A stretch of DNA of 64,000 nt, taken from the NCBI RefSeq assembly GCF_917563885.1, contig NZ_CAKJTG010000022.1, forward strand, positions 1-64,000. The letters are read 5' to 3'. Below, one piece after another: positions 1 through 8,558 of the stretch. This DNA is from Pseudoneobacillus rhizosphaerae. GTDB lineage: Bacteria > Bacillota > Bacilli > Bacillales > Cytobacillaceae. The notes under the pieces were generated by a model that saw only the letters and a program-made list of their open reading frames with translations, ran no database searches and was not told the origin of the DNA. Both the position numbers and the translations under genes were made by a program. Numbering within the stretch: the first letter of the stretch is position 1; each line of letters starts with the position of its first letter.

Positions 1-507
1 ATGAAAGCACTACAACCACCAAAATTGTAATTATTAGTAAAGGAAGGCAAAAAAATAACGGAATCAACATGGATTCCGCTACCTATAACATTATAGAAAA
101 AAGGGAGGTTTTGCCACATCAGTGTGGCGAAAAAGTTAGTGTTCAAAGGGAAAGCACTGGAAATCCAGTTTCGGATTTTTGAGAGATACTTCATTTCATT
201 GTTCATTATTTGAACCAACACTTACTAAGTCTGTTGCAATCATTGGAATGGCCCCACCATACCATTGAAGCAGTGTACTTTCGAAATGTTTTTTGGTTTC
301 GATTTCTTATCTAAAGAATAAACAATAGCCGTGAAGATGATATGAAGAACTTGTGTGGAATTTATGAAGATGATTAATAGTTGATTGTAGTTTATTAAAT
401 ACTCGATCCTTTTAAGTAAAAAGCGTCTGCTTTCCTTTTTTTTTATGATGATTTTATGACATCGATAAAAATTGAGGAAAAAAATAGTATGATGAGGGTG
501 AAAGGAC
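1..507. other. Gene-free stretch at window edge
   Basis: No convincing gene is seen. Bases 1-30 read ATG to TAA in frame 1 (nine codons) and could be the tail of a gene entering from outside, but nothing supports this. Short inverted repeats occur at 59-78 (CGGAATC/GATTCCG), 113-128 (GCCACA/TGTGGC) and 156-169 (ACTGGA/TCCAGT, followed by a weak T-rich stretch). The last ~60 bases hold the promoter region of the response regulator that follows. Confidence 0.4.
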
Positions 508-1251
508 GTGAGCATAGTGACTAGAGTATTAATCGTAGATGATGAAAGAGGAATTATAGAGGTTTTAGAAGCATATTTAGAGCGACAAGGTTTTGAAATT
601 CAATCAGCAGAAAATGGTGTTGAAGCATTACGAAAGGTGAAATCCTTTGAGCCAGATTTAATGATACTAGACCTAATGCTACCTGATATTTCAGGGGAAG
701 AAGTATGTCGTCTTGTTCGAATGGAATCGGATTTGCCCATATTAATGTTAACAGCCAAATCTGCAGAAGACGATCGAATTAATGGAATTGTGATCGGAGC
801 AGATGATTATGTTACCAAACCGTTTAGTCCAAGAGAAGTCATTGTCCGCGTTCAGGCCATTTTAAGACGAACTCAAAAAGCTCCAGTTCAGGCACAAACC
901 CAACCAGAAAACGGAATTCTATCTTTTAATCAAAGACATTTAACGATAGATCCATTAAAAAAAGAAGTACTGGTTGGTGATGAACTTGTAACCTTAACAC
1001 CAATTGAATATAAATTGCTTACAAATATGGCAGATTACCCTGGTCGGGTTTATAGTCGATTAGATTTATTAGAAAAAATCCAAGAAGAAGGTATGTATTA
1101 CGAAGGATATGAGCGAAGTATAGACACTCATATAAAAAATCTCCGCAAAAAAATGGAGGTAGACTCGAGAACTCCAGAGTATATCTTAACCGTGTTTGGG
1201 ATGGGGTATAAGTTTGGAGGGAAAAAGGATGTTGCAAACCCTTCGCGCTAA
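508..1251 (+). CDS. OmpR/PhoB-family response regulator
   Basis: This is a 247-residue DNA-binding response regulator. The receiver domain covers about residues 5-120, with the acidic pair at D11-D12, phospho-acceptor D55 in the ILDLMLP motif, and conserved K104 in VTKPF. A winged-helix output domain of the OmpR type follows (about 145-240, ending GMGYKF). The start is GTG at 508; a second GTG at 517 is possible. The kinase gene begins inside its 3' end, so the two are co-transcribed and form a cognate pair. The sequence does not reveal the signal or target genes. Confidence 0.93.
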   Translation: MSIVTRVLIVDDERGIIEVLEAYLERQGFEIQSAENGVEALRKVKSFEPDLMILDLMLPDISGEEVCRLVRMESDLPILMLTAKSAEDDRINGIVIGADDYVTKPFSPREVIVRVQAILRRTQKAPVQAQTQPENGILSFNQRHLTIDPLKKEVLVGDELVTLTPIEYKLLTNMADYPGRVYSRLDLLEKIQEEGMYYEGYERSIDTHIKNLRKKMEVDSRTPEYILTVFGMGYKFGGKKDVANPSR

Positions 1252-2602
1252 GATTCTTTTTCATCTTCTATTAGTTTCCATGAGTGGAATTGTTTTAGTA
1301 AGCCTCTTTGTCCAAGGAGGCTTTGAGGAAAGCTTTCAAAGTTACTTAGATACAAATAGGAAGGACCAAATTCGCAGGGTGGAAGAGGAACTGAAAAAGG
1401 AATATAAAGAAAAGGGTTTTCTCACTGGTGAAACAGCCTTTTATATCATGCATGAGCATGGGATGATGGATCAGTTATTCTACCTTGTCTATGATGAATA
1501 TAATGAGTTAATTATTGACTCTACTTCCATAAGAGGCTTGCTAGAGGAGCTAGGGATTAGCAGTCCAAAGTTTTCAGAAGATAACTTTCAAGCCGAAACG
1601 TACTCTATTCATTTAAAGGATAAAAAGATTGGAAAAATGACTGTTTTTTATCCGATTGAATTAATCGATGCAGAATCCAACTTTTTAAAAGCCATTCAAC
1701 AATATATACTTGTCGCTGTTGCCTTAACTATTCTGTTGGCTTTTATTATGAGTATACTTTTTTCCAGAAAGTTAACTGAAGGGTTTCAAAAGCTATCCCT
1801 TGGGGCTAAAGCATTGAAGAAGCATCAGCATGATATTGAAATACCACTAGATAACCTGTCAGAAGAGATGAAGGAATTGGCCATTTCCTTTAATGAGCTT
1901 GCTCGTTCTTTAGCGAAAGAGGAAAGGCTACGTAAGCAATTCACTTGGGACTTAGCTCATGAACTTCGAACGCCACTTGCTACGCTAAGGAGCCAAATTG
2001 AAGCCTATCAAGACGGTATTTGGGACCCGACACCTAAGCGTCTTGAACAAAGTCACGAAGAACTGATGAGACTCGTTCGATTAGTTAATGAACTTGAAAA
2101 ACTATTGGCTGCAGAAAATCCGCAAATAAAATTAGAAAAGGTTAAACTGATCCCAGATGAAATAGTAAAGAGAATGTATGAATCTTTTTCCCTCTCCTTT
2201 AAGCAAAAAGGCGTTGACCTAAAAGTAGAGTCTACAGAACGCTCAGCCGGCTTTTCGGGCGATAAGGATAGAGTGATTCAAATTTTAACGAATATTATTA
2301 ACAATGCCCTTAAATATACACCGGAAGGTAATGGAGTGTCATTGTCCGTCGTTGAGAAGGACGAAATGGTCGGCTTTTCTATTAAAGACGAGGGATCTGG
2401 TATACCTGAGGAAGACATTCCACATGTTTTCGAACGATTTTATCGCGGTGATAAATCAAGAGATCGAAAAACGGGGGGCATTGGAATAGGCTTATCCATC
2501 GTCAAAGCACTAGTCGATGCCCATAACGGCAAAATCGAAGTTAATAGTTCACTAGGAAAAGGAACACAAGTAAACATCCTATTCCCAAAAGATACACTTT
2601 AA
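1229..2602 (+). CDS. Sensor histidine kinase, HAMP type
   Basis: This membrane kinase (457 aa from the chosen ATG) has TM segments at about residues 8-30 and 157-178 flanking an extracytoplasmic sensor region, then a HAMP linker, an H-box with H244 in the DLAHELRTPL motif, an N-box (NIINNALKYTP), a G1 box (DEGSGIP) and a G2 box (GIGIGLSIVK). Start 1229 was preferred over an upstream in-frame ATG at 1196 because GGAGG lies at 1216-1220. It overlaps the response regulator by 23 bases. It is expected to phosphorylate that regulator; the stimulus is unknown. Confidence 0.92.
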   Translation: MLQTLRAKILFHLLLVSMSGIVLVSLFVQGGFEESFQSYLDTNRKDQIRRVEEELKKEYKEKGFLTGETAFYIMHEHGMMDQLFYLVYDEYNELIIDSTSIRGLLEELGISSPKFSEDNFQAETYSIHLKDKKIGKMTVFYPIELIDAESNFLKAIQQYILVAVALTILLAFIMSILFSRKLTEGFQKLSLGAKALKKHQHDIEIPLDNLSEEMKELAISFNELARSLAKEERLRKQFTWDLAHELRTPLATLRSQIEAYQDGIWDPTPKRLEQSHEELMRLVRLVNELEKLLAAENPQIKLEKVKLIPDEIVKRMYESFSLSFKQKGVDLKVESTERSAGFSGDKDRVIQILTNIINNALKYTPEGNGVSLSVVEKDEMVGFSIKDEGSGIPEEDIPHVFERFYRGDKSRDRKTGGIGIGLSIVKALVDAHNGKIEVNSSLGKGTQVNILFPKDTL

Positions 2603-2608
2603 CACACC

Positions 2609-2680
2609 AACGCGCTCGGGGACAGTCCCCGAGCGCGTTAACACGTTAAAGGAGCGGGGGACTGTCCCCACATCCTTTAA
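2609..2680. repeat. Double GGGGAC/GTCCCC hairpin element
   Basis: Two back-to-back hairpins lie between the convergent kinase and tupC genes. The first (2609-2639) has perfect 15-base arms, AACGCGCTCGGGGAC and its complement, around a single A. The second (2646-2680) pairs TTAAAGGA with TCCTTTAA outside and GGGGAC with GTCCCC inside. Their position suggests they also act as a bidirectional terminator, although T-runs are weak. The second hairpin abuts the tupC stop codon. Confidence 0.8.
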
Positions 2681-3423
2681 AGCGTTAAAATTGGTAGGTG
2701 TTTTTTCCAGGGGGCGAGGAATTTGGCTGTTGCTGGGGTTGGGTTTTGTAGGACTGTATTTGTTGCTCCTACTTGTTGGACTTTACCTTCCATTAAGAAA
2801 AGTAATCGGTTGGAAAGGGATTGGATTTCTAGTAAATCATGGCTGATAAAGACGGTGGTCGTTTTTGTTAAGTGAACAATCTTTTGAAAATCATCTATTA
2901 ATTTCATCTTTGTTGGAAAGTCCAATGCAGAGAAGGGCTCGTCTAAGAAAAGTACTTCAGGTTGGATAACTAAAGCTCTGGCTAAGTTTACACGCTGTGC
3001 TTCCCCACCTGACAACTGATGTGAGTTTTTAAAGGCTAAATGACTTATTTCGAATAGTTCTAGCATTTCTGTTACTTTCATTTTCACAACATCTTTCGGT
3101 TCCTTCCGCCATTTTAGTCCGATAGCGACATTTTCAAAAACGGTCCCTTGAATCAGCAAGGACTGCTGCAGAGCAACCGAAAAGTTTCTTCTCAAAGGAA
3201 GCGGAATCGTTTTAGCTGTCCATTTTTCCCCACGATAAAGTGTAGCACCCTCTATAGGATTATCTAAAAAAGCTAGCAGTTTTAAAAACGTACTTTTTCC
3301 AGCACCATTAGGTCCCATAATTCCTAAAAAGTCTCCTTCGTAAAGTTCAAAGGAGGGAATATCCAAAACTATTTTATCTCTAACTCGATATTGAACATCT
3401 TCCATTTCTAAAATGGGGATCAT
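2677..3423 (-). CDS. tupC: Tungstate-type ABC transporter ATPase
   Basis: This 248-residue ABC ATPase has Walker A GPNGAGKST at about 37-45, signature LSGGEAQR near 137, Walker B VLFLDEP and a switch histidine in FISHD. It energises oxyanion import with the adjacent permease. Its ATG overlaps the permease stop by four bases, which indicates translational coupling. Tungstate rather than molybdate is inferred from the binding protein encoded upstream. Confidence 0.85.
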   Translation of the reverse strand: MIPILEMEDVQYRVRDKIVLDIPSFELYEGDFLGIMGPNGAGKSTFLKLLAFLDNPIEGATLYRGEKWTAKTIPLPLRRNFSVALQQSLLIQGTVFENVAIGLKWRKEPKDVVKMKVTEMLELFEISHLAFKNSHQLSGGEAQRVNLARALVIQPEVLFLDEPFSALDFPTKMKLIDDFQKIVHLTKTTTVFISHDLLEIQSLSNRLLFLMEGKVQQVGATNTVLQNPTPATAKFLAPWKKHLPILTL

Positions 3424-4121
3424 CTTGAACTGCCACTCCTCTGCTGAAGAAAGGTTAAAATAAACGTAATGATAAATGCGATGGTCATTAGAATAAAGGA
3501 TAGGGCTAAAGCAACATCAAAATTTCCTTTCGATACTTCCATCACAATTGAGGTGGTGAGTATCCTCGTTTCATCACGAAGATTACCCCCAACCATCATC
3601 GCGGCACCGACTTCTGCTAATATTCTTCCAAGTCCAGCAATCACCGCTGCTAAAATAGCTACTTTTGTTTCTTTTAACAAAAGAAATAACGTCTGTCCTT
3701 TCGTCGCACCTAAAGCTTTGAGCTGCATCAGAAACTTTCCATCAATTTGTTGAAAAGCCGAACTTGTTAAACCAACTACAATTGGAAGGGAAACAAGAAT
3801 TTGGGCCAAAATAATCGCTGTTGGTGTGTATAACCAAGAAAGCCAGCCTAGAGGACCCGACCTCCAAAGAAAAATAGTAATCCATAGCCCTGCTACGACA
3901 GGGGGAAGCCCCATCCCAATATTAATGAATACTAGCACTATTTTTCTACCTGGAAATCGTAGTAACCCTAATAGGACACCTAAGGGAATACCAACCAATG
4001 TACTAACTAAAATCGCGGTCATCGAAACTTTAATAGTTAACCAGGTGATTTTAAAAATTTCTTGATCCCCACTTATGATCATTTGCCACGCTTTAATAAA
4101 GCCACCGATTAATAAATCCAT
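3420..4121 (-). CDS. tupB: Tungstate-type ABC transporter permease
   Basis: This 233-residue integral membrane protein has about five to six hydrophobic segments and a BPD-type ABC permease coupling loop around LKALGATKGQTLF. GGAGG precedes the ATG at good spacing. It lies between the substrate-binding protein and the ATPase and should form the membrane channel of the importer. The family (TupB/WtpB) transports tungstate or molybdate; the substrate is assigned from tupA. Confidence 0.86.
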   Translation of the reverse strand: MDLLIGGFIKAWQMIISGDQEIFKITWLTIKVSMTAILVSTLVGIPLGVLLGLLRFPGRKIVLVFINIGMGLPPVVAGLWITIFLWRSGPLGWLSWLYTPTAIILAQILVSLPIVVGLTSSAFQQIDGKFLMQLKALGATKGQTLFLLLKETKVAILAAVIAGLGRILAEVGAAMMVGGNLRDETRILTTSIVMEVSKGNFDVALALSFILMTIAFIITFILTFLQQRSGSSR

Positions 4122-4150
4122 GTTGCCTCCTAACTGTCAGCCATCCTAAT

Positions 4151-5005
4151 CTACTCAGTATATTTAAAAAACAACGACTGACCGAATTCCTCTTTTCCGA
4201 AGTCTTCAATTACTTGCTGTGTTTCTTCATCAATTAAAAATTCAACAAATGCCTTTGCACCTTCTGAATTTACCTTATCATGTTTTTCAGGATTCACCTG
4301 CATCACATGATAAATATTAAGTAAATCCTCATCGCCTTCTACCAAAAGTGTAAGGTCCTTTAAGTTTTTTTCTTGAGCTAGAAAGGTTGCTCGATCAGTT
4401 AACGTATAACCTAGTTTTTCCACCGTAACGTTCAATGTTGGACCCATACCTTGACCCGTTTCCAAGTAATTGTCCGCTGCTTTAGGATCAACATTGATAG
4501 ACTTCCAAATCGCTAATTCCTTCTTATGTGTACCTGAATCATCTCCACGAGAAATAAATGTAGCATTAGCTGCTGCTATTTTTTCAAATGCTTGCTTTAC
4601 ATCAAGACCTTTAATTCCAGCAGGGTCGGATGAAGGACCAATAATAATAAAATCATTATACATGACACGTTTACGATTTATGGCATCACCACTATCCATA
4701 AGTTCCATTTCAGCAGCTGGCGCATGCACAAGGAGGACATCTGCTTCACCTTTTTTACCCATCTCAAGAGCTTGTCCCGTTCCCACAGCGATTGTTTTCA
4801 CTTTATAACCGCTCTCTTCCTCGAACAGAGGCTGAAGTATGTCCAGTAATCCACTATCTTGTGTACTTGTTGTGGTAGCTAAAATCAAGTCTTTGTTTTG
4901 AACGACTTTATCTTCCTTCTTTTTGTCTGTAGTTTGATTGGAACAACCTGAAATAACTACAAATAGGGCTAATAATAATACGAGGAAAAATCGTTTTTTC
5001 TTCAT
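4151..5005 (-). CDS. tupA: Tungstate-binding lipoprotein TupA-type
   Basis: This 284-residue solute-binding lipoprotein has a signal peptide and lipobox VISGC. The mature part opens with TTTSTQDSGLL, a motif typical of the TupA tungstate-binding family, followed by PBP-like segments (ISRGDDSGTHKKEL). It should bind the oxyanion outside the membrane and deliver it to TupB. It is second in a minus-strand operon, 15 bases after the regulator. Molybdate remains a possible alternative ligand. Confidence 0.87.
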   Translation of the reverse strand: MKKKRFFLVLLLALFVVISGCSNQTTDKKKEDKVVQNKDLILATTTSTQDSGLLDILQPLFEEESGYKVKTIAVGTGQALEMGKKGEADVLLVHAPAAEMELMDSGDAINRKRVMYNDFIIIGPSSDPAGIKGLDVKQAFEKIAAANATFISRGDDSGTHKKELAIWKSINVDPKAADNYLETGQGMGPTLNVTVEKLGYTLTDRATFLAQEKNLKDLTLLVEGDEDLLNIYHVMQVNPEKHDKVNSEGAKAFVEFLIDEETQQVIEDFGKEEFGQSLFFKYTE

Positions 5006-5020
5006 CGAATAACACTCCTT

Positions 5021-5935
5021 TTAAAATTCAATTATAGCTGTTCCTAGTTGCTCTAAGTCGTAACCAGGGCAATCTTTTAATCCATCTCTTAACGAATCAC
5101 TTTGCAATAATTCTACTAATCTTGTTAGTGTTTCTTTATTTTCTTCCGTCCACTTTAAAACAAAATCAAATTGCTCTCGTGCAATGGGAATGAAGTCTAA
5201 ATTAAGGTGATTGGCAGCTGCTTGGATACCAAACGTAACATCTGCAGCCCCTCTACTAATATAGGAAGCAGCAGAAAGGTGGTTCCATTCCACTACCTCA
5301 TAGCCAGTAATGTTTTTAGGGCTGATTTTTTCCTGCGCAAGTAAAGAGTCAAATAAAAATCTAGTACCCGAGCCCTTTTGACGATTAACAAATTTAATAT
5401 CAGCTCTTGCCAAATCTGATATCTTACTAATTTTTTTAGGATTTCCTTTTGGTAAAATTAATCCTTGCTCACGTGTTGCAAACCGAATTAAGGAGATCTT
5501 CTCATGAACAAAGAGCTGGTTAATAAATGGTAAATTATATTCTTGTGATGTGGGGTCCATCAAGTGGATGGCCGCTATATCACATTGACCTCGATAGAGC
5601 ATCATCAATCCCTCTAAACTACCGATATATGTAGGATGGATATGAATATCATTCCCCAATAAGGAAGTATGTTTGATCAGCTGTTCGACCAATATATCAT
5701 GGCTCCCAGCTAGTCTAAGTGGCTTTGGATAATCAACTTCCTTTGTTGCATGTTGGTGCTGTGATGGTGCTTTCTGCTTCTCCTTAAATTGATCAAGCTC
5801 CACCTGCTCAATCCGCATTTTATTACCAATTTTAAATGCATTAAGCTCACCGCGTTTAATAAGTTCATAAACAGTATGCTTAGATATTTGAAAAATTTTG
5901 GCCACTTCATCTGGGGTATAGACTTTATCCTCCAT
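5021..5935 (-). CDS. Excisionase-type HTH fused to binding-protein domain
   Basis: This 304-residue protein has an N-terminal MerR/excisionase-type helix-turn-helix (residues ~5-52, YTPDEVAKIFQISKHTVYELI) fused to a periplasmic-binding-protein-like domain (~70-300) that has no signal peptide. It therefore resembles a cytoplasmic oxyanion sensor, like B. subtilis YvgK. Being first in the tup operon, it probably regulates that operon by binding tungstate or molybdate. The HTH may bind the direct repeats just upstream (5964-6019). A role other than autoregulation cannot be excluded. Confidence 0.85.
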   Translation of the reverse strand: MEDKVYTPDEVAKIFQISKHTVYELIKRGELNAFKIGNKMRIEQVELDQFKEKQKAPSQHQHATKEVDYPKPLRLAGSHDILVEQLIKHTSLLGNDIHIHPTYIGSLEGLMMLYRGQCDIAAIHLMDPTSQEYNLPFINQLFVHEKISLIRFATREQGLILPKGNPKKISKISDLARADIKFVNRQKGSGTRFLFDSLLAQEKISPKNITGYEVVEWNHLSAASYISRGAADVTFGIQAAANHLNLDFIPIAREQFDFVLKWTEENKETLTRLVELLQSDSLRDGLKDCPGYDLEQLGTAIIEF

Positions 5936-5963
5936 TTACATTCCTCCTTTCCATTAACTATAA

Positions 5964-6019
5964 GCAGTTACTTTCACTTTTGCAGTGACTTTTGTCTGGT
6001 TTCGTCAAGTTTCGTTAAG
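5964..6019. promoter_or_regulatory. Two direct-repeat pairs upstream of tup operon
   Basis: GCAGTTACTTT (5964-5974) and GCAGTGACTTT (5982-5992) are 18 bases apart. TTTCGTCAAG (6000-6009) and TTTCGTTAAG (6010-6019) are in direct tandem. Both pairs lie within 85 bases of the regulator start. This fits an operator for an excisionase-type HTH protein, but that is inference. Confidence 0.4.
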
Positions 6020-6073
6020 TTTTATTAGTTTTAATTCTACTAAAATTGATAAAATCCTTTAAAACGAAATAAA

Positions 6074-6107
6074 AAATGACCAGAAGATTGCTAACAATCT
6101 CTGGCCA
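6074..6107 (-). terminator. Rho-independent terminator of small Cys-pair gene
   Basis: The stem TGACCAGA/AGATTG with CAATCT/CTGGCCA has a four-base loop and is followed on the minus strand by ATTTTTTATTT. It lies just downstream of the 46-residue gene and upstream of the tup regulator. Confidence 0.75.
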
Positions 6108-6132
6108 ACTTCATTCTATAATCAATTTAGGG

Positions 6133-6273
6133 TTAATCTGCTTGTTCCTCTTTTACTTCCTCAACTTTAATGCCACAACAGTCTTTTGTATCGGAGGTAA
6201 CCTCCTTGATTTCAATACTACAGCAATTATCACTTGAACTTTTTCGGAATAAAGATTTTAGATTTTTAAACAT
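6133..6273 (-). CDS. 46-residue Cys-pair small protein
   Basis: This short ORF reads MFKNLKSLFRKSSS, then DNCCSIEIKEV and DCCGIKVEEV, ending EEQAD. Two CC pairs sit in two near-identical CC-x-I-(E/K)-(I/V)-(K/E)-EV units, which suggests paired metal-binding hairpins; the N-terminus is basic and the C-terminus acidic. AAAGGGAG lies at good spacing before the ATG and a strong terminator follows, so it appears to be a real, separately transcribed gene. I do not recognise the family. Its position directly upstream of the tungstate operon hints at metal handling, but that is inference. Confidence 0.75.
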   Translation of the reverse strand: MFKNLKSLFRKSSSDNCCSIEIKEVTSDTKDCCGIKVEEVKEEQAD

Positions 6274-6487
6274 TTGAACAACTCCCTTTAGTAAATTTAT
6301 TAATCAATTATTTTTGATGTAATTACATTATATTGGCATTAGGGCAGTAGCGCAACTATAAAATCAATAAAATTTGATTTATAAATCGACAACTTATTTT
6401 CAATCAATTTAAGCAGAAACATCGTAAAGCTAATCAAAGTTCTATAAAATAGAAGGAACGATAAAATAGATAGGGGAGTCAAAATCG

Positions 6488-7258
6488 ATGGGGAATAGTC
6501 ACCTTCATTTCAATACAACCATTGGACGGAAGAAGCCAGAGAATATTCGAAATAAACAGCAGCCTTGTCCTTTTTGTGCACGAGAAGAGTTGACCGATAT
6601 TATTGCGACAGACGGTCCTATTATATTGTTGAAAAATAAATTCCCTGTTCACGAGAATGCATACCAAACAGTACTTATTGAAACAGATGATTGCCAGGGG
6701 GAAATATCCCGCTATGAGGACTCCTTTTTAGAAAGATTACTATCATTTGGTATTAAACATTGGATGAAGATGGAGGAGTCTGGGGAGTACAAATCTGTAT
6801 TGTTTTTCAAAAATCATGGTCCGTTTTCAGGAGGAACTATCGCACATCCACATATGCAAATCATTGGCTTGTATGATATTGACTATAAAGAGAAGATTAA
6901 TAAAGAGTGTCTAAAAGGCTATATTATTGACCAAAAAAATGGAGTCGATTTTACCCTTTCATCAAAACCGAGCATCGGATTTTACGAGTTTAATGTACGG
7001 ATGACGAATCAACGACAAATTAAGGCGTTTTCTAGCTATGTTAAAACAGCTGTCTCTTATTTGTTAAATGATTTTCCATTTCATTGTAGTAGCTATAATC
7101 TGTTTTTCTATGATTTTGATGGTGAAATGTTCGTAAAAATCGTTCCAAGGTTCATTACTACACCAATCTACATCGGTTATAGTATTCCACAAGTACCTAA
7201 TAACCTCACATGGATGGTTGAAGATATACAAGAGCGATATTTTCATGATGGAAAATAA
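6488..7258 (+). CDS. GalT/HIT-like protein (DUF4931-type)
   Basis: This 256-residue protein resembles galactose-1-phosphate uridylyltransferase and HIT-fold enzymes. A CPFC zinc-type knuckle lies near residue 28, an FFKNHGPFSGGT segment near 110, and the HPHMQ motif near 124 matches the catalytic HxHxQ/H signature. It is therefore likely a nucleotidyl transferase or hydrolase. No galactose genes are nearby, so a Leloir role is not supported. The start ATG follows GGGGAG at suitable spacing. The precise substrate is unknown. Confidence 0.7.
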   Translation: MGNSHLHFNTTIGRKKPENIRNKQQPCPFCAREELTDIIATDGPIILLKNKFPVHENAYQTVLIETDDCQGEISRYEDSFLERLLSFGIKHWMKMEESGEYKSVLFFKNHGPFSGGTIAHPHMQIIGLYDIDYKEKINKECLKGYIIDQKNGVDFTLSSKPSIGFYEFNVRMTNQRQIKAFSSYVKTAVSYLLNDFPFHCSSYNLFFYDFDGEMFVKIVPRFITTPIYIGYSIPQVPNNLTWMVEDIQERYFHDGK

Positions 7259-7332
7259 ATAAAGTTGTGATTTTCTCACAATAAAAATATAATTAAGATT
7301 TAGGACATTGGTTAACAAAGGAGCAAAAATTT

Positions 7333-8505
7333 ATGAGTACGAAAAATACATCAACGTCTAGACTTGATTATAATCTTATATTAATTTTATTTTTACTGTT
7401 TTTAGCTAGTTGTATTTCGATATATAGTGCACAAAAATCTGGCCAATATATTGATAAATTTTTAATTAAACAATTGGTTTGGTACTTCGTAGGTACGGGA
7501 ATTATTGCGGTAGTTATTCATTTTGATTCGGACCAATTAAAGAAGCTCAGTTGGTATGTGTATGGTTTGGGAATCAGTTTGTTGCTTTTCTTGATAGTAG
7601 CTCCAGCAAGTATAGCCCCAGTGATTAATGGGGCAAAAAGTTGGTTTAAGGTTCCTGGAATGGGATCACTACAACCATCTGAATTTGTAAAGGTCTTTAT
7701 CATCTTAGCTTTAGCAAGAGTAATCGTTGAACATCATCAAAAGTATCGCTTGAAAACAATCCAATCAGATTTTTGGTTAATGATAAAGATGGGTTTGATC
7801 ACTTTATTCCCATTAGTGTTAGTCATGCAACAGCCTGATTTAGGAACATCGCTTGTCTTTATTTCTATCTTTTTAGGAATGTTGTTTATTTCAGGGGTTT
7901 CATGGCGAATTTTAGTGCCTATCTTTAGTGTGGGGACTACTCTTGTAGCCATCATTTTCTACTTTGTATTATGGAAACCAGAAATTTTGGAAAAGTATCT
8001 AGGGGTTAAGGAGTATCAATTTGGTCGAATTTATTCGTGGCTAGATCCTTATAACTATCAAAGCACGACTGGTTTCCAATTAACAAGGTCACTCTTAGCT
8101 ATTGGTTCAGGAGAGACGACAGGTAAGGGGTATGGTCAGCGGGAAGTATATCTACCTGAGAGCCATTCTGATTTTATTTTTAGTGTGGTTGGTGAAGAGT
8201 TTGGATTTATCGGGGCAAGTATCCTGATCAGTCTATTCTTTTTGTTAATCTATCAAATCACGAAAATTGGCATGGAGACGAAAAATGATTTTTACACCTA
8301 TGTTTGTGTAGGGGTGATTAGCATGATCACGTTCCATGTCTTTCAAAACATTGGAATGACAATCGGTGTACTTCCTATTACCGGAATCCCACTACCATTT
8401 GTCAGTTACGGAGGAAGCTCACTTTGGGGGAATATGCTCGCAATCGGCCTTATTTTCTCGATTAGATTTCACTACAAAAAATATATGTTTTCAACTTCTG
8501 AATAA
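7333..8505 (+). CDS. SEDS-family cell-wall polymerase, RodA/FtsW type
   Basis: This 390-residue polytopic membrane protein has about ten TM segments. It carries SEDS hallmarks: PSEFVK, QPDLGTS, the extracellular LDPYNYQSTTGFQ and ESHSDFIFSVVGEEFGF motifs, and a C-terminal PFVSYGGSS. SEDS proteins polymerise lipid II into glycan strands with a class B PBP. No PBP partner is adjacent, so RodA, FtsW and SpoVE-like roles cannot be separated, though it looks closest to RodA. GGAG precedes the ATG and a terminator follows. Confidence 0.87.
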   Translation: MSTKNTSTSRLDYNLILILFLLFLASCISIYSAQKSGQYIDKFLIKQLVWYFVGTGIIAVVIHFDSDQLKKLSWYVYGLGISLLLFLIVAPASIAPVINGAKSWFKVPGMGSLQPSEFVKVFIILALARVIVEHHQKYRLKTIQSDFWLMIKMGLITLFPLVLVMQQPDLGTSLVFISIFLGMLFISGVSWRILVPIFSVGTTLVAIIFYFVLWKPEILEKYLGVKEYQFGRIYSWLDPYNYQSTTGFQLTRSLLAIGSGETTGKGYGQREVYLPESHSDFIFSVVGEEFGFIGASILISLFFLLIYQITKIGMETKNDFYTYVCVGVISMITFHVFQNIGMTIGVLPITGIPLPFVSYGGSSLWGNMLAIGLIFSIRFHYKKYMFSTSE

Positions 8506-8510
8506 AAGAG

Positions 8511-8550
8511 AAGCGCCTAAAGGACATACAACAATTCCTTAGGCGCTTTT
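8511..8550 (+). terminator. Terminator after SEDS gene
   Basis: AAGCGCCTAAAGGA pairs with TCCTTAGGCGCTT around a short loop and is followed by T-rich sequence. It lies between the convergent SEDS and gerC genes and may serve both. Confidence 0.8.
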
Positions 8551-8558
8551 CGCTTTTC

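Noticed and set aside
240-515. Minus-strand ORF of 91 codons before the response regulator
   Set aside because: No SD, low-complexity Lys/Ile/Asn composition and no family resemblance; it overlaps the response regulator start.
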